Source: a virus. Taken from it: a DNA stretch of 34,211 nt. The stretch is from positions 1-34,211 of IMG/VR virus record IMGVR_UViG_3300043466_003214; one strand, 5' to 3'. This document shows positions 8,657-16,178 of the stretch, piece by piece. Under the pieces are notes generated by a model, which was given only the letters and a program-made list of their open reading frames with translations, searched no databases and was not told the DNA's origin. Numbering within the stretch: the stretch's first letter is position 1; every line of letters begins with the position of its first letter. Made by a program: the position numbers and the translations under genes.

Positions 8657-10860
8657 TGGTTAGAATCCTGATATACCCCATTGGTGGCGGTTTGCCGCTC
8701 ACTGTTGACTTGGAAGCGCCCGATGCGCTGGCGGATGCGCTCGTGTTGGACTTGCGGCCTACGGATGCGGAGAACGTCCTAAAGGGCGGCGCGACGGAAT
8801 ACAGCTTTGACGCTCCGCAAACCCCGTCAAACCGCGCTATTTTTGACGATTGGCAGCATTACCAGCGGGATGCGGGCACGGCCTACTTGTACCGAGATGC
8901 AGTGTTGGAAGTTAACGGTTTCCCGGCGCGACTGGGTAAAATCGCCCTGATGAGTACAACTGACGACATTGGGCGGTTGACCATGTTTTTCGATAGCGAA
9001 GACCCGTTCCGAAACCTACAGGACCTGCGGGTGAACGAGTTGGATTGGGATGTGGTGCCGGATACCGAAATAGTAGCATTGGCGGCTGGCGGATTTACAG
9101 GCGGCTCTACCTATTTTAACGGGCAAAAAAACGTGGTGACGGCCCCGGCAAAGCTCCGCAGCTGGCCACTTCAAAGTGGCAATCGCGTAGTCACCAATGC
9201 CGACTTCTATCCGTGCATCTCGGTCAAAAGCCTGTTTTACCAAGCGTTCCAGCGCACTACTCCAACGGCACCCGCATCTATAGACCACCTTTCGCAGTGG
9301 TCCGGATCCGATGCGTTTGAAAACTTGGTTATCTTCCTCAACAAGAATCGCGATTACGATAAGGAGTATCTGCGGCGCGAATACGGCGCATTCGTGGGGC
9401 AGCTAAATTTTACCCTTACGGTGCCCGCTGGGTTGGTTAATAATGGCTCTGCCACGTTTATAAACAACGATTCTACGGACGGATTTTACGACAATAACGG
9501 CAATTTTGATACAGCCACAGCCACCTATACCGCACCTTACGATGGCGTGTATCGCTTCGATGTAACTTTTAAGGTAGGCACTGCCTTTCCTACCGGCCTT
9601 AATCAGCTGTTTTTGCGGTTTATGCTCAATGCTACCCTGCTTACTCAGCAGCAGGGCCCGGATATGTACAATGGTAACGAGTACACTTTTACCTTTACTG
9701 CGGCCAATGTGCAAATGGCAGCAGGGGACACGATGAAGTTCGAGTGGGTGAGCGGCTCAACTGGTGGAACATGGAACGTGCAAAGCGTAAAAATGACCAT
9801 CGAAATGCAAGCCGACAGCTATGCAGCGGGCGATACTCCGATGCTCAGCGGCGGCTGGGTGCCGTCTAATTTGACCGTGGCAGACGTTATGCGCGACGTG
9901 TTCCGGATGTTCAATCTCAGGATGTTTTGGGATAATGTGCGCCAAACGCTGGCCATTGCCCCGGCTCGCCGGTGGTACAATCAACTGGACGGCCAAACCT
10001 ATTCCGGCTTTATGGCGCAACCCGAAACGGATTGGACGGACCGGGTGGTCGAGCCTCCGCAGGAAATTATTGTCGAACGCTGGGCGTGGGATTACTGGAC
10101 GGTGTACGGCGAACCTGCGGATGCATGGTTAAAGACACAAAGTGCACTATCAGAGGTGCCGAGTGCAGGCGGACGAATCAACACCGGAAGGTATGGCAGC
10201 CAGCGCAACCAAGTCGAAATGGAAGGTAAGGCAATGGCGCATATTTTTGACGCGACAGTTAGCGATCCACTGTATCCGTCGGTTATGCTGCCAATGCTTC
10301 TTCGTGAAGACCACACAGCGGACCCATTAGGCCAAACCAATTTTAATGAAGACGATAGCCTGTTTTATGTAATGGTTTCACCACCGGTGCCGTTTGGCGC
10401 TGAGTTTGGCTTTGTGCGCACTTACAATATTCCTACTGCTGCGGTTTCTTTTACTGGATGCTGTCGAATATCACAAATTCCATACGATTACAACACCAAT
10501 CAAAATACGTTTGTACGCCCCTCGCTGGCCTTTGGTGACGAAGTAAGCGTGAACGGCAACCCTATCCCCGGCCTGCTCTCGAACTATCATTTTGGCACGA
10601 TTATGAGTGCCAACAATGGCAAGTACATGAAGGCGCAAATCCGGCTTTCGAGCGTCGATTTGCAAACCTACACTTTCGACCGTCCGGTGCGCATTTCGTC
10701 CCGGCTGTTTGAAGTGCTGAGGATAAACGGCAAACCCGCCGAAAGTGACGTGTACGAAGTGGAGTTGCGCACGATTGACTACCCGGATGCTGCCGCGCTG
10801 CAATGGCTCCAAAACCCTAACTCGCCCTCTTATCTTACCTACGATGCCGACCCCGAGTAA
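8656..10860 (+). CDS. Tail hub/Tal-like protein with an inserted C1q-like domain
   Basis: 734 aa; its ATG overlaps the previous TAA (TAATG). Residues 1-245 and 385-734 look like one architecture: an N-terminal beta domain with LRPTDAENVLKGGATEYSF, and a long C-terminal part rich in Trp/Tyr and beta strands. Residues ~250-385 (about 9406-9810) look like an independent jelly-roll domain of C1q/TNF type (YTAPYDGVYRFDVTFKV, YTFTFTAANVQMAAGD) and are more A/T-rich than the flanks. Its place behind tape measure and Dit-like genes fits a baseplate hub or tail-associated protein carrying a receptor-binding insertion. The function is inferred. Confidence 0.55.
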   Translation: MVRILIYPIGGGLPLTVDLEAPDALADALVLDLRPTDAENVLKGGATEYSFDAPQTPSNRAIFDDWQHYQRDAGTAYLYRDAVLEVNGFPARLGKIALMSTTDDIGRLTMFFDSEDPFRNLQDLRVNELDWDVVPDTEIVALAAGGFTGGSTYFNGQKNVVTAPAKLRSWPLQSGNRVVTNADFYPCISVKSLFYQAFQRTTPTAPASIDHLSQWSGSDAFENLVIFLNKNRDYDKEYLRREYGAFVGQLNFTLTVPAGLVNNGSATFINNDSTDGFYDNNGNFDTATATYTAPYDGVYRFDVTFKVGTAFPTGLNQLFLRFMLNATLLTQQQGPDMYNGNEYTFTFTAANVQMAAGDTMKFEWVSGSTGGTWNVQSVKMTIEMQADSYAAGDTPMLSGGWVPSNLTVADVMRDVFRMFNLRMFWDNVRQTLAIAPARRWYNQLDGQTYSGFMAQPETDWTDRVVEPPQEIIVERWAWDYWTVYGEPADAWLKTQSALSEVPSAGGRINTGRYGSQRNQVEMEGKAMAHIFDATVSDPLYPSVMLPMLLREDHTADPLGQTNFNEDDSLFYVMVSPPVPFGAEFGFVRTYNIPTAAVSFTGCCRISQIPYDYNTNQNTFVRPSLAFGDEVSVNGNPIPGLLSNYHFGTIMSANNGKYMKAQIRLSSVDLQTYTFDRPVRISSRLFEVLRINGKPAESDVYEVELRTIDYPDAAALQWLQNPNSPSYLTYDADPE

Positions 10861-11116
10861 ATTGCACGCCGACTTTTACAAGCTCCTCACCGGCAACGAT
10901 CCGGACGCATCGCTCGGTATCCCGCCGCGCATCGCCCGGGTTATCGAAATCTTGGGCGACGTGCAGGTCCGGCGAACGCTTGTAAAGGCTAATCTATTGG
11001 AGAGACGCACGGCTCCCGCTCAGCTGGCCATGCGGTACGGCGTATCGGTGCAGTCGATCTACTTTCACAAACACGTGCTATCTCGGGGTAGCCAAAAACC
11101 ACCGGATGAGGGGTAG
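10844..11116 (+). CDS. Small helix-turn-helix protein (90 aa)
   Basis: The chosen start at 10844 (MPTPSKLHADFYKLL) overlaps the hub gene by 17 nt. The C-terminal half reads APAQLAMRYGVSVQSIYFHK, a good helix-turn-helix pattern: helix, AxRYGVS turn, recognition helix. A preceding helix IPPRIARVIEILGDVQVRR may dimerise. It is the last plus-strand gene of the tail module and converges with, and overlaps by 39 nt, the minus-strand glycosyltransferase operon. It could be a late regulator or a nucleoprotein factor. No family identified. Confidence 0.6.
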   Translation: MPTPSKLHADFYKLLTGNDPDASLGIPPRIARVIEILGDVQVRRTLVKANLLERRTAPAQLAMRYGVSVQSIYFHKHVLSRGSQKPPDEG

Positions 11117-11749
11117 ATCATTAACCACAGTTTGCACCTGCCAAGACTTCAACACGTCCTTTACGCCGCCGCAAATGAACGGACGGTCACGCAGCGCTTC
11201 CAGCTGGCCACGGTTGGCCGATAGCTGTTTGCTATCGATTTCCCGTTCGTGTGCTAAGCTGGTGAAGTGCATATTAGGCCGGTGAGTACAGGGCAGACCG
11301 GTGGCCTTCACGCGGACTAACAGCGCATCGTCTTCGCCTCCCCATCCCCAAAAGGTATTCGGATAGCCACCTGCATCAGTGAAGTACTTTGTGGTGGTCA
11401 ATACCACGCCTCCAAAATAGTCCGCGTATGGCATTCGGTTGTTGAACTGCGATGCGGCGGTGGCGAGGTGGTCAAAGGCTGAATCGAGCCGCGTATAGTC
11501 CACGCCGGGGAATGGGAGCATATCCACATCATGCAGGGCGATATAGGCGTTGTTGCCGTGGCTTGTGCTAACTGCCAACGCTCCGATGTTGAGCAGCGCC
11601 CCCCGGTTGAACGACTGGCCGGGCGCTTGTTCGACAACCCAAAACTGGGGCGTGTATTTGCCTGCCGCGTGTTCACGAATGTGCTGATAGAACTGCTCGA
11701 AATGATGAGCACGGTCGCGGTACGGGATTACGAAATGGACTACTTGCAT
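11078..11749 (-). CDS. GT7-like (beta-1,4-galactosyltransferase-type) glycosyltransferase
   Basis: 223 aa. Family hallmarks of glycosyltransferase family 7 are visible in order: an N-terminal VHFVIPYRDR, FNRGALLNIGA at ~47-57, the metal-binding DVD in ALHDVDMLPF at ~72-80, a FGGVVLTTTKYF segment at ~112-123, and the acceptor-site motif NTFWGWGGEDDAL at ~131-143. It would transfer a sugar, classically galactose or N-acetylgalactosamine, from a UDP-sugar. There is no membrane anchor, so it is probably cytoplasmic, acting on host or virion molecules. It is the third gene of a minus-strand operon (10-nt overlap with the second). Its 3' end overlaps the convergent HTH gene. Confidence 0.8.
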   Translation of the reverse strand: MQVVHFVIPYRDRAHHFEQFYQHIREHAAGKYTPQFWVVEQAPGQSFNRGALLNIGALAVSTSHGNNAYIALHDVDMLPFPGVDYTRLDSAFDHLATAASQFNNRMPYADYFGGVVLTTTKYFTDAGGYPNTFWGWGGEDDALLVRVKATGLPCTHRPNMHFTSLAHEREIDSKQLSANRGQLEALRDRPFICGGVKDVLKSWQVQTVVNDLPLIRWFLATPR

Positions 11750-12363
11750 GGGAGTTGGGATAGAAGGTTATCGATTCGGGTTGTTTGCTCGGCATCGTGA
11801 CCGTAGTCACGGGAGTACCATGTATGCAAAAAATAGGCAGTCTGCGTTGCTATGCCGTCCGCGTGCGTCCAAACAGGGATTGTAGCCACGGGCAGCTTAT
11901 GGACGTAGTACAATAGATAGTACAGCCCCCAAAATGGTTCGGCGGTCACGTCTCCGGGCGCGCTGTACAGATTCCGCACGCGTTGCCGGGCTTTGCCATT
12001 TTCAAACACGCGGCCCAAAATAGTTTTGGCGCGGTCGCTATCCAACACCCAAAAAAACGGATTGCCGACGTACCGAGGGAGGGCCAAACGGTGGGGAATT
12101 GACCGCTCCGAAACCACGTAGTCCGGATCCGATTCAGCCAAGCGGGCAACGGCATCCCAGTCGAAAACAAAACAATCAAGATCGCAGATAACAATTTTGC
12201 CGGAGGTGCGCCGCACGGCCTGCAAAAGAAAATCCAGCGCACCCTCGAATCCGTCGATGCCGTGCAATGGAAGGAACTCAGCCACGTCAGGCGGTGGCAG
12301 ATAGGTCTTGAAACGGTCAAACAGAGGGCCCTCGAATGCCCGGGTAACGATCGTGTAACTCAT
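11740..12363 (-). CDS. Putative GT-A fold glycosyltransferase
   Basis: 207 aa. N-terminal SYTIVTRAFEGPLF is followed by GKIVICDLDCFVFDWD with a DxD at about 61-63, the nucleotide-sugar/metal site of GT-A enzymes. Later VSERSIPHRLALPRYVGNPFFWV and a Trp/Tyr-rich LYYLLYYVHKLPVATIPVW segment are consistent with a small glycosyltransferase lacking a C-terminal domain. I cannot assign a CAZy family with confidence. Its start codon overlaps the stop of the upstream gene (ATGA), so it is coupled to the GT2-like gene. Function is inferred from the DxD motif and operon context. Confidence 0.6.
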   Translation of the reverse strand: MSYTIVTRAFEGPLFDRFKTYLPPPDVAEFLPLHGIDGFEGALDFLLQAVRRTSGKIVICDLDCFVFDWDAVARLAESDPDYVVSERSIPHRLALPRYVGNPFFWVLDSDRAKTILGRVFENGKARQRVRNLYSAPGDVTAEPFWGLYYLLYYVHKLPVATIPVWTHADGIATQTAYFLHTWYSRDYGHDAEQTTRIDNLLSQLPCK

Positions 12364-13037
12364 GCTTGGTCTTCGATATGGCGATTGTCGCCGATGTGCC
12401 GGACAAAGCCGAGCGGGTTATCCAAAATCGCCGCATGGTATCCACGGCGGTAAAAATGTTCGCCGATGTGCTGCTCAGCGCGCCAACCAGTGCGCCCGTC
12501 GGCGACCTTTACGAAGTCAAAATTAGCAAACTCGGCAGCACGACGGAGGCCGGGATTGAGGGAGAAGCCGCGCCAAACGTGCCGAGGTGGCCGACCGCGC
12601 GTCGGGGGATGCCCATCCAATGCCATAATTAGCCCCGTTGGCGTGCGTTTTATGCGGTGGTCGTTCGTGTCGTTATGCGCTCGTAGCCAAACCTGCAGGG
12701 CGCGGGGTTCGCTTTGCAGGCGCAAACGTGACCGTTCCATAAATCCCCCGGCAAAAAACTCCCAATCATCTTCACAATGGAATATCCACGGCGTATTTAC
12801 GTTTGCATAAAGGCTGGTCAACGCTGCCATGTGCCCACGTCCGGGAGTGGTGTTGAGGAACTTGACGCATGGAAAATCCCGGTAAATTACTGAGTTGTCC
12901 GCAGCAAAACCGTCTTCGTTTACCCAGATGGCGGCAAAATCCGCTAATCGGTAGTACTGATTCAGGCTTTGCAGGGTTCGCCAAAGCAGGTCGGGCCTCC
13001 CGCAAGCCGTTATTAGCAAGGTTGTTTTGTCCAGCAT
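12360..13037 (-). CDS. GT2-like glycosyltransferase
   Basis: 225 aa. It begins TTLLITACGRPDLLWRTLQSL, a Rossmann-like GT-A start typical of family 2, then VNEDGFA and, after a GRGHMAALTSLYANVNTPWIFHCEDDWEFF segment split by a turn, the EDD metal site at ~89-91. The C-terminal half is Arg/His-rich with an HVWRGFSLNPGLRR segment. It is the first gene of the three-gene minus-strand glycosyltransferase operon, and its start at 13037 lies 69 bp from the divergent prohead protease gene. Likely substrate and acceptor are unknown; virion protein, phage-directed host surface or DNA modification are all possible. Confidence 0.7.
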   Translation of the reverse strand: MLDKTTLLITACGRPDLLWRTLQSLNQYYRLADFAAIWVNEDGFAADNSVIYRDFPCVKFLNTTPGRGHMAALTSLYANVNTPWIFHCEDDWEFFAGGFMERSRLRLQSEPRALQVWLRAHNDTNDHRIKRTPTGLIMALDGHPPTRGRPPRHVWRGFSLNPGLRRAAEFANFDFVKVADGRTGWRAEQHIGEHFYRRGYHAAILDNPLGFVRHIGDNRHIEDQA

Positions 13038-13093
13038 CGTAAAAAAGTTAAAAGCACGCTATAAAATCGCCGCTAAATTAGGCATTTGCGTGT

Positions 13094-13101
13094 TCACTTT
13101 G
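13094..13101 (+). promoter_or_regulatory. Weak candidate -7 element for head genes
   Basis: TCACTTTG differs from TAnnTTTG by one base and ends 4 nt before the ATG at 13106, the same geometry as the element before the portal gene. No TTG lies at the expected -33 position, so this is tentative. Confidence 0.3.
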
Positions 13102-13105
13102 CATT

Positions 13106-14218
13106 ATGCAACGCACAAAACACCCTTTTCCGCTGGAGGTCAAAAACCGCACGATTACCGTTATGGGCGAAATCGGTTGGGACTTCAGCGCAAAAGAGCT
13201 AATCGAGTACCTACTGGCGCTCGGAAATAGCGAGCCTATCGAGCTGCTGATCATGAGCGAAGGCGGCACGGTGGCCGAAGCGACGGCAGTGTACGACTTT
13301 GTGCGGGTGAACAACTATAACGTCACCACATCGGTGTATGGCTATGCGGCCTCCGCTGCAACCGTGTTGGCCCTCTGCGGTCGCCGGGTCCGGATGGGAC
13401 AAAGCGCCATTTGGATGGTGCACTCCCCGTATTTTTACGAGTTCGTGCCCACTACCTCCGTGCCCGAAGAGGGCGATATGGAAGAAACGGACGTAGAAGA
13501 CGGCTACAAAAAGCCCAAGATGAACGGCGAAATGCAGGACGGGGCATGGGTGAAGCGAATCGAAACGACCTTTCAAACCATTATTGCCGACATCTATGCC
13601 CGCAAAACAGGCGGCACACGTGAGGAGATGCTTGCTTTGATGAAGCTTGGAGACGACACGAACAAACTGTATAATGCTGAGGAGACGCTGGCCCTCGGCT
13701 TTATTGATGAAATTTTGGTGGATGCAACGGCTACGGCTGCTGCGTTCATGAACCAATTCACCTATAACAAAACCAATATCATGAACCTTTTTGCACGCAT
13801 GGCCGCAATGTTCGGCCAAAAGCCCGAAGAAACGACCGAAGATGCGGTGGTGGCCGAGCTGCAATCCCGTTTGGGTGCGCTTGACGCTGTGAAGGCTGAC
13901 CTCGAAACGCTGAAATCCGTGTTGGCTACGGCTAATGACCCCGGCGACACGCAGCCGGAGCCCGAACCGACGGAGCCGACCGAGCCTGCCGAAGCCCCGG
14001 TTAATCCCGAAGTCGAAAGCCTCAAAAACGTGGTGGCCGAATTGACCGAAAACAGCCGCAAGCTGGCCGCCGAACTGGCCGAAATCAAGGCTAAAGGCCC
14101 CGTTTCGACCCCCGTTGCCAATGGCATCGTCACCGGTGAACCCCAAACCAACCTGCCGAAAACCCAACAGGAGCGCATCGCCGAACTGTGGGCTAAATCG
14201 CAGGCATCCAAACAGTAA
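13106..14218 (+). CDS. ClpP-type prohead protease with C-terminal scaffold-like domain
   Basis: 370 aa. Residues ~10-205 are an S14 (ClpP-fold) protease: an N-terminal ITVMGEIGWDFSA, the oxyanion region IMSEGGTVAEA at ~49-59, the nucleophile Ser83 in GYAASAATVLALCG, and His106 in IWMVHSPYF. An acidic residue in the LGDDTNKLYNAEETLALGFIDE stretch would complete the triad. After ~220 the protein changes to a Pro/Glu-rich linker and two coiled-coil stretches ending QERIAELWAKSQASKQ, typical of a scaffold fused to its maturation protease. It sits directly before the major capsid gene. It would guide procapsid assembly and then clip scaffold and capsid N-termini. Confidence 0.85.
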   Translation: MQRTKHPFPLEVKNRTITVMGEIGWDFSAKELIEYLLALGNSEPIELLIMSEGGTVAEATAVYDFVRVNNYNVTTSVYGYAASAATVLALCGRRVRMGQSAIWMVHSPYFYEFVPTTSVPEEGDMEETDVEDGYKKPKMNGEMQDGAWVKRIETTFQTIIADIYARKTGGTREEMLALMKLGDDTNKLYNAEETLALGFIDEILVDATATAAAFMNQFTYNKTNIMNLFARMAAMFGQKPEETTEDAVVAELQSRLGALDAVKADLETLKSVLATANDPGDTQPEPEPTEPTEPAEAPVNPEVESLKNVVAELTENSRKLAAELAEIKAKGPVSTPVANGIVTGEPQTNLPKTQQERIAELWAKSQASKQ

Positions 14219-14241
14219 CCAATCAAACCATTTTCCCAATT

Positions 14242-15534
14242 ATGAACCGTTTTGGCATTCCCAACGGGCCCATCAATGTCCCCGCCCCTTCAGTGACGGC
14301 GGAAAATGGTGGGTTCAACATCCAAATCGCGCCCAATGTGGCGCAAAACATCGGCATCAATCTCCAAACGGAGGTGGCCGCCGACCTCGTACGCTACTTC
14401 AACGCGTACATGTTCATGACCTTCCCGCAGGGCGTGACCACGATTCGCACCATTGCGATGGGTGGCGACCCCACGATCATGCTGAAATCGAAAGATAACA
14501 GCTGCGACTGGGACCCCCGCACGAACGTCACCAATTCGCGCGTAATGACTATTTCGGCCTGCCGCGTGGAGATGCAGCTGCAGCAGTGTATCGGTACTAT
14601 TTCCGAGTTGTATAACCAAATGGTGCAGAACAACCTGTTGTTTGAATCGGAGTCCGGCATCGCCTACCTGCAAAATATCGCGACCATTGCGGTGCGCGCC
14701 ATGCAGGACGGGCTGGTCTTGGTTGCCATCTCCAACGGTTCGCTGGGCGACCTTTCCGCAGGCGACATCTCGGCCAATGCGCCGTATTTTCAGGCTGACT
14801 GGCTGACCTATCTGCAAACGCAGTACGCTTTGTGCGACGGCAAATCGCTGATCCAGCAGCTGCAAGAGGGTGCTGGCGACTTCCCTTGGCTGAACCTTGA
14901 CGCTGACGGCTCCGCCAATCCGGTCTTCTCTGATCCAGCCTTGACTTACTCGGCCGCTGGCATACTGTCCTATACGGACGTTATCCCGACCTTGGAAGCC
15001 CTGTTTGCTCAGGCTCCGCCCCCGCTGATGGACGCCGTGTCCGAAGGTCTGATTGACGGCGACGGTACCTATTTGCAGCCCGTGTTGTTGGTATCCCGCG
15101 CCGTGCGCACTGCCATCCAACAATACTTTGCTCAGCAAGAGGCTGGTGCTGGTGCCGTGGCTCGTTTCTTTGTAGAACGTGAAGCCATCCTCAATGGCCG
15201 TTCGGTTCGCTACCTTGCCTACCTCGCCGCTGGCAGCGAAATCCCCGTGCTGTATGAGCCGGCCTATGACAAAATCGCCGACCGCGTGTTGAGCAACGGC
15301 CAGCGCATCGTCAACCAATGGGCGGTTTTGACCGTGGCCCGCAACCTGACCATTGCCTTCGGTTATGACACCGTGGAAGGTACCGTGGGTGCGTCGTTCA
15401 TCATCCGCCGCTATGGTGCCGATATGCCTTCCAAAGCTGGCGTAACCGAGGCCCGCGCCGCTGCGTTGGTGGGTGCTGGCATCCGCGACAAATACCTCGT
15501 GGCTGCCGCTTGTTCTTTCTTTGTCACCGTTTAA
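14242..15534 (+). CDS. Major capsid protein (HK97-fold, putative)
   Basis: 430 aa, 23 nt after the protease/scaffold gene. Position, size, absence of membrane segments and the gene following make this the major capsid protein. The C-terminal half has features of HK97-type capsids: GAVARFFVEREAILNGRSVRY in the middle and a terminal beta/helix segment ending SKAGVTEARAAALVGAGIRD. Third-position GC and codon choice are strongly biased, as expected of a very highly expressed gene. The N-terminal ~30 residues may be removed by the protease. I cannot assign a capsid subfamily from sequence alone. Confidence 0.75.
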   Translation: MNRFGIPNGPINVPAPSVTAENGGFNIQIAPNVAQNIGINLQTEVAADLVRYFNAYMFMTFPQGVTTIRTIAMGGDPTIMLKSKDNSCDWDPRTNVTNSRVMTISACRVEMQLQQCIGTISELYNQMVQNNLLFESESGIAYLQNIATIAVRAMQDGLVLVAISNGSLGDLSAGDISANAPYFQADWLTYLQTQYALCDGKSLIQQLQEGAGDFPWLNLDADGSANPVFSDPALTYSAAGILSYTDVIPTLEALFAQAPPPLMDAVSEGLIDGDGTYLQPVLLVSRAVRTAIQQYFAQQEAGAGAVARFFVEREAILNGRSVRYLAYLAAGSEIPVLYEPAYDKIADRVLSNGQRIVNQWAVLTVARNLTIAFGYDTVEGTVGASFIIRRYGADMPSKAGVTEARAAALVGAGIRDKYLVAAACSFFVTV

Positions 15535-15547
15535 ATCTGATTGAACA

Positions 15548-16111
15548 ATGGCTTGCGTACTTTCCAACCTTTCCTCCGGCTGCCAACAATTCGGCGCAAT
15601 CGTCCGCGTTTACATCGGCGCTGTTGCTGATGTGGCCACCACTACTTTTGACGCTAACGACCAAATCACGGGCTTGACGATGGTCGGGTATTCCGAATTC
15701 GTCGAACTGCAACCCGAGACCCTCGAGGCGACAACTCAAACGCTGAACGTCCTGACCCGTGACGACCGTTCGGCCCCGGCCCGCTGGGTTCACACCATCG
15801 ACACCATGTTTTTGGGCACGTCCGTCGCCACCCGCGCCGCCATCGCTTCTTTGGTGGACTGCTGCGATAAGCTCTTCGCTATTGTGGAGACTGCCAATGG
15901 CGACCGCTTTGTGGTGGGACTTGACAAAGATGCGACCGAGACCAACGGTGTGCGCTCTTCCATCGTGCCCTTGACCATTGCATCGCCCAACGGGGTGAAC
16001 TTTGGAACGGCTACCGGTGCCGGTGTAGTGACATCTTTGCAAATGACCGCCACCACGGTATCGCAGGCGTTCATGCTGAACTCCTCTGTGACGCTGCCAG
16101 TGGTGCCGTAA
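15548..16111 (+). CDS. Putative major tail tube protein
   Basis: 187 aa, 13 nt after the capsid gene and with the same strongly biased codons, so probably an abundant virion protein. It is almost entirely beta-strand, with segments such as DRFVVGLDKDATETNGVR and a C-terminal pattern GVVTSLQMTATTVSQAF, resembling tail tube subunits. A head decoration protein is the main alternative. A terminator follows at once, so capsid and this protein close one transcription unit. Confidence 0.45.
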   Translation: MACVLSNLSSGCQQFGAIVRVYIGAVADVATTTFDANDQITGLTMVGYSEFVELQPETLEATTQTLNVLTRDDRSAPARWVHTIDTMFLGTSVATRAAIASLVDCCDKLFAIVETANGDRFVVGLDKDATETNGVRSSIVPLTIASPNGVNFGTATGAGVVTSLQMTATTVSQAFMLNSSVTLPVVP

Positions 16112-16133
16112 CACCTCGCTGTTTTCCAACCTT

Positions 16134-16164
16134 AGGCCCGCTCGGTTTCGGGCGGGCCTTTTTT
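16134..16164 (+). terminator. Rho-independent terminator after capsid/tail tube genes
   Basis: GGCCCGC pairs with GCGGGCC around a short loop and is followed by six T. The T-run merges directly into a TATCTTTG element for the next operon. Confidence 0.85.
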
Positions 16165-16166
16165 GT

Positions 16167-16174
16167 TATCTTTG
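16167..16174 (+). promoter_or_regulatory. Bacteroidota-type -7 element (TATCTTTG) for the portal operon
   Basis: An exact TAnnTTTG element ends only 4 nt before the portal ATG at 16179. A transcript starting at the usual distance would begin at or next to the start codon, so the mRNA would be leaderless or nearly so. The upstream -33 position holds TTTC in the terminator loop rather than TTTG. Confidence 0.6.
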
Positions 16175-16178
16175 ATTT

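Noticed and set aside
13211-14239. Minus-strand open frame of 342 aa opposite the prohead protease
   Set aside because: Phe/Gly/His/Arg-rich shadow of the protease/scaffold gene, with no coupling to other minus-strand genes.
14290-15567. Long minus-strand open frame of 425 aa opposite the capsid gene
   Set aside because: It mirrors the strongly biased codons of the capsid gene, is rich in His/Arg/Gln/Gly, has no promoter or neighbours on its strand and is a typical antisense shadow.
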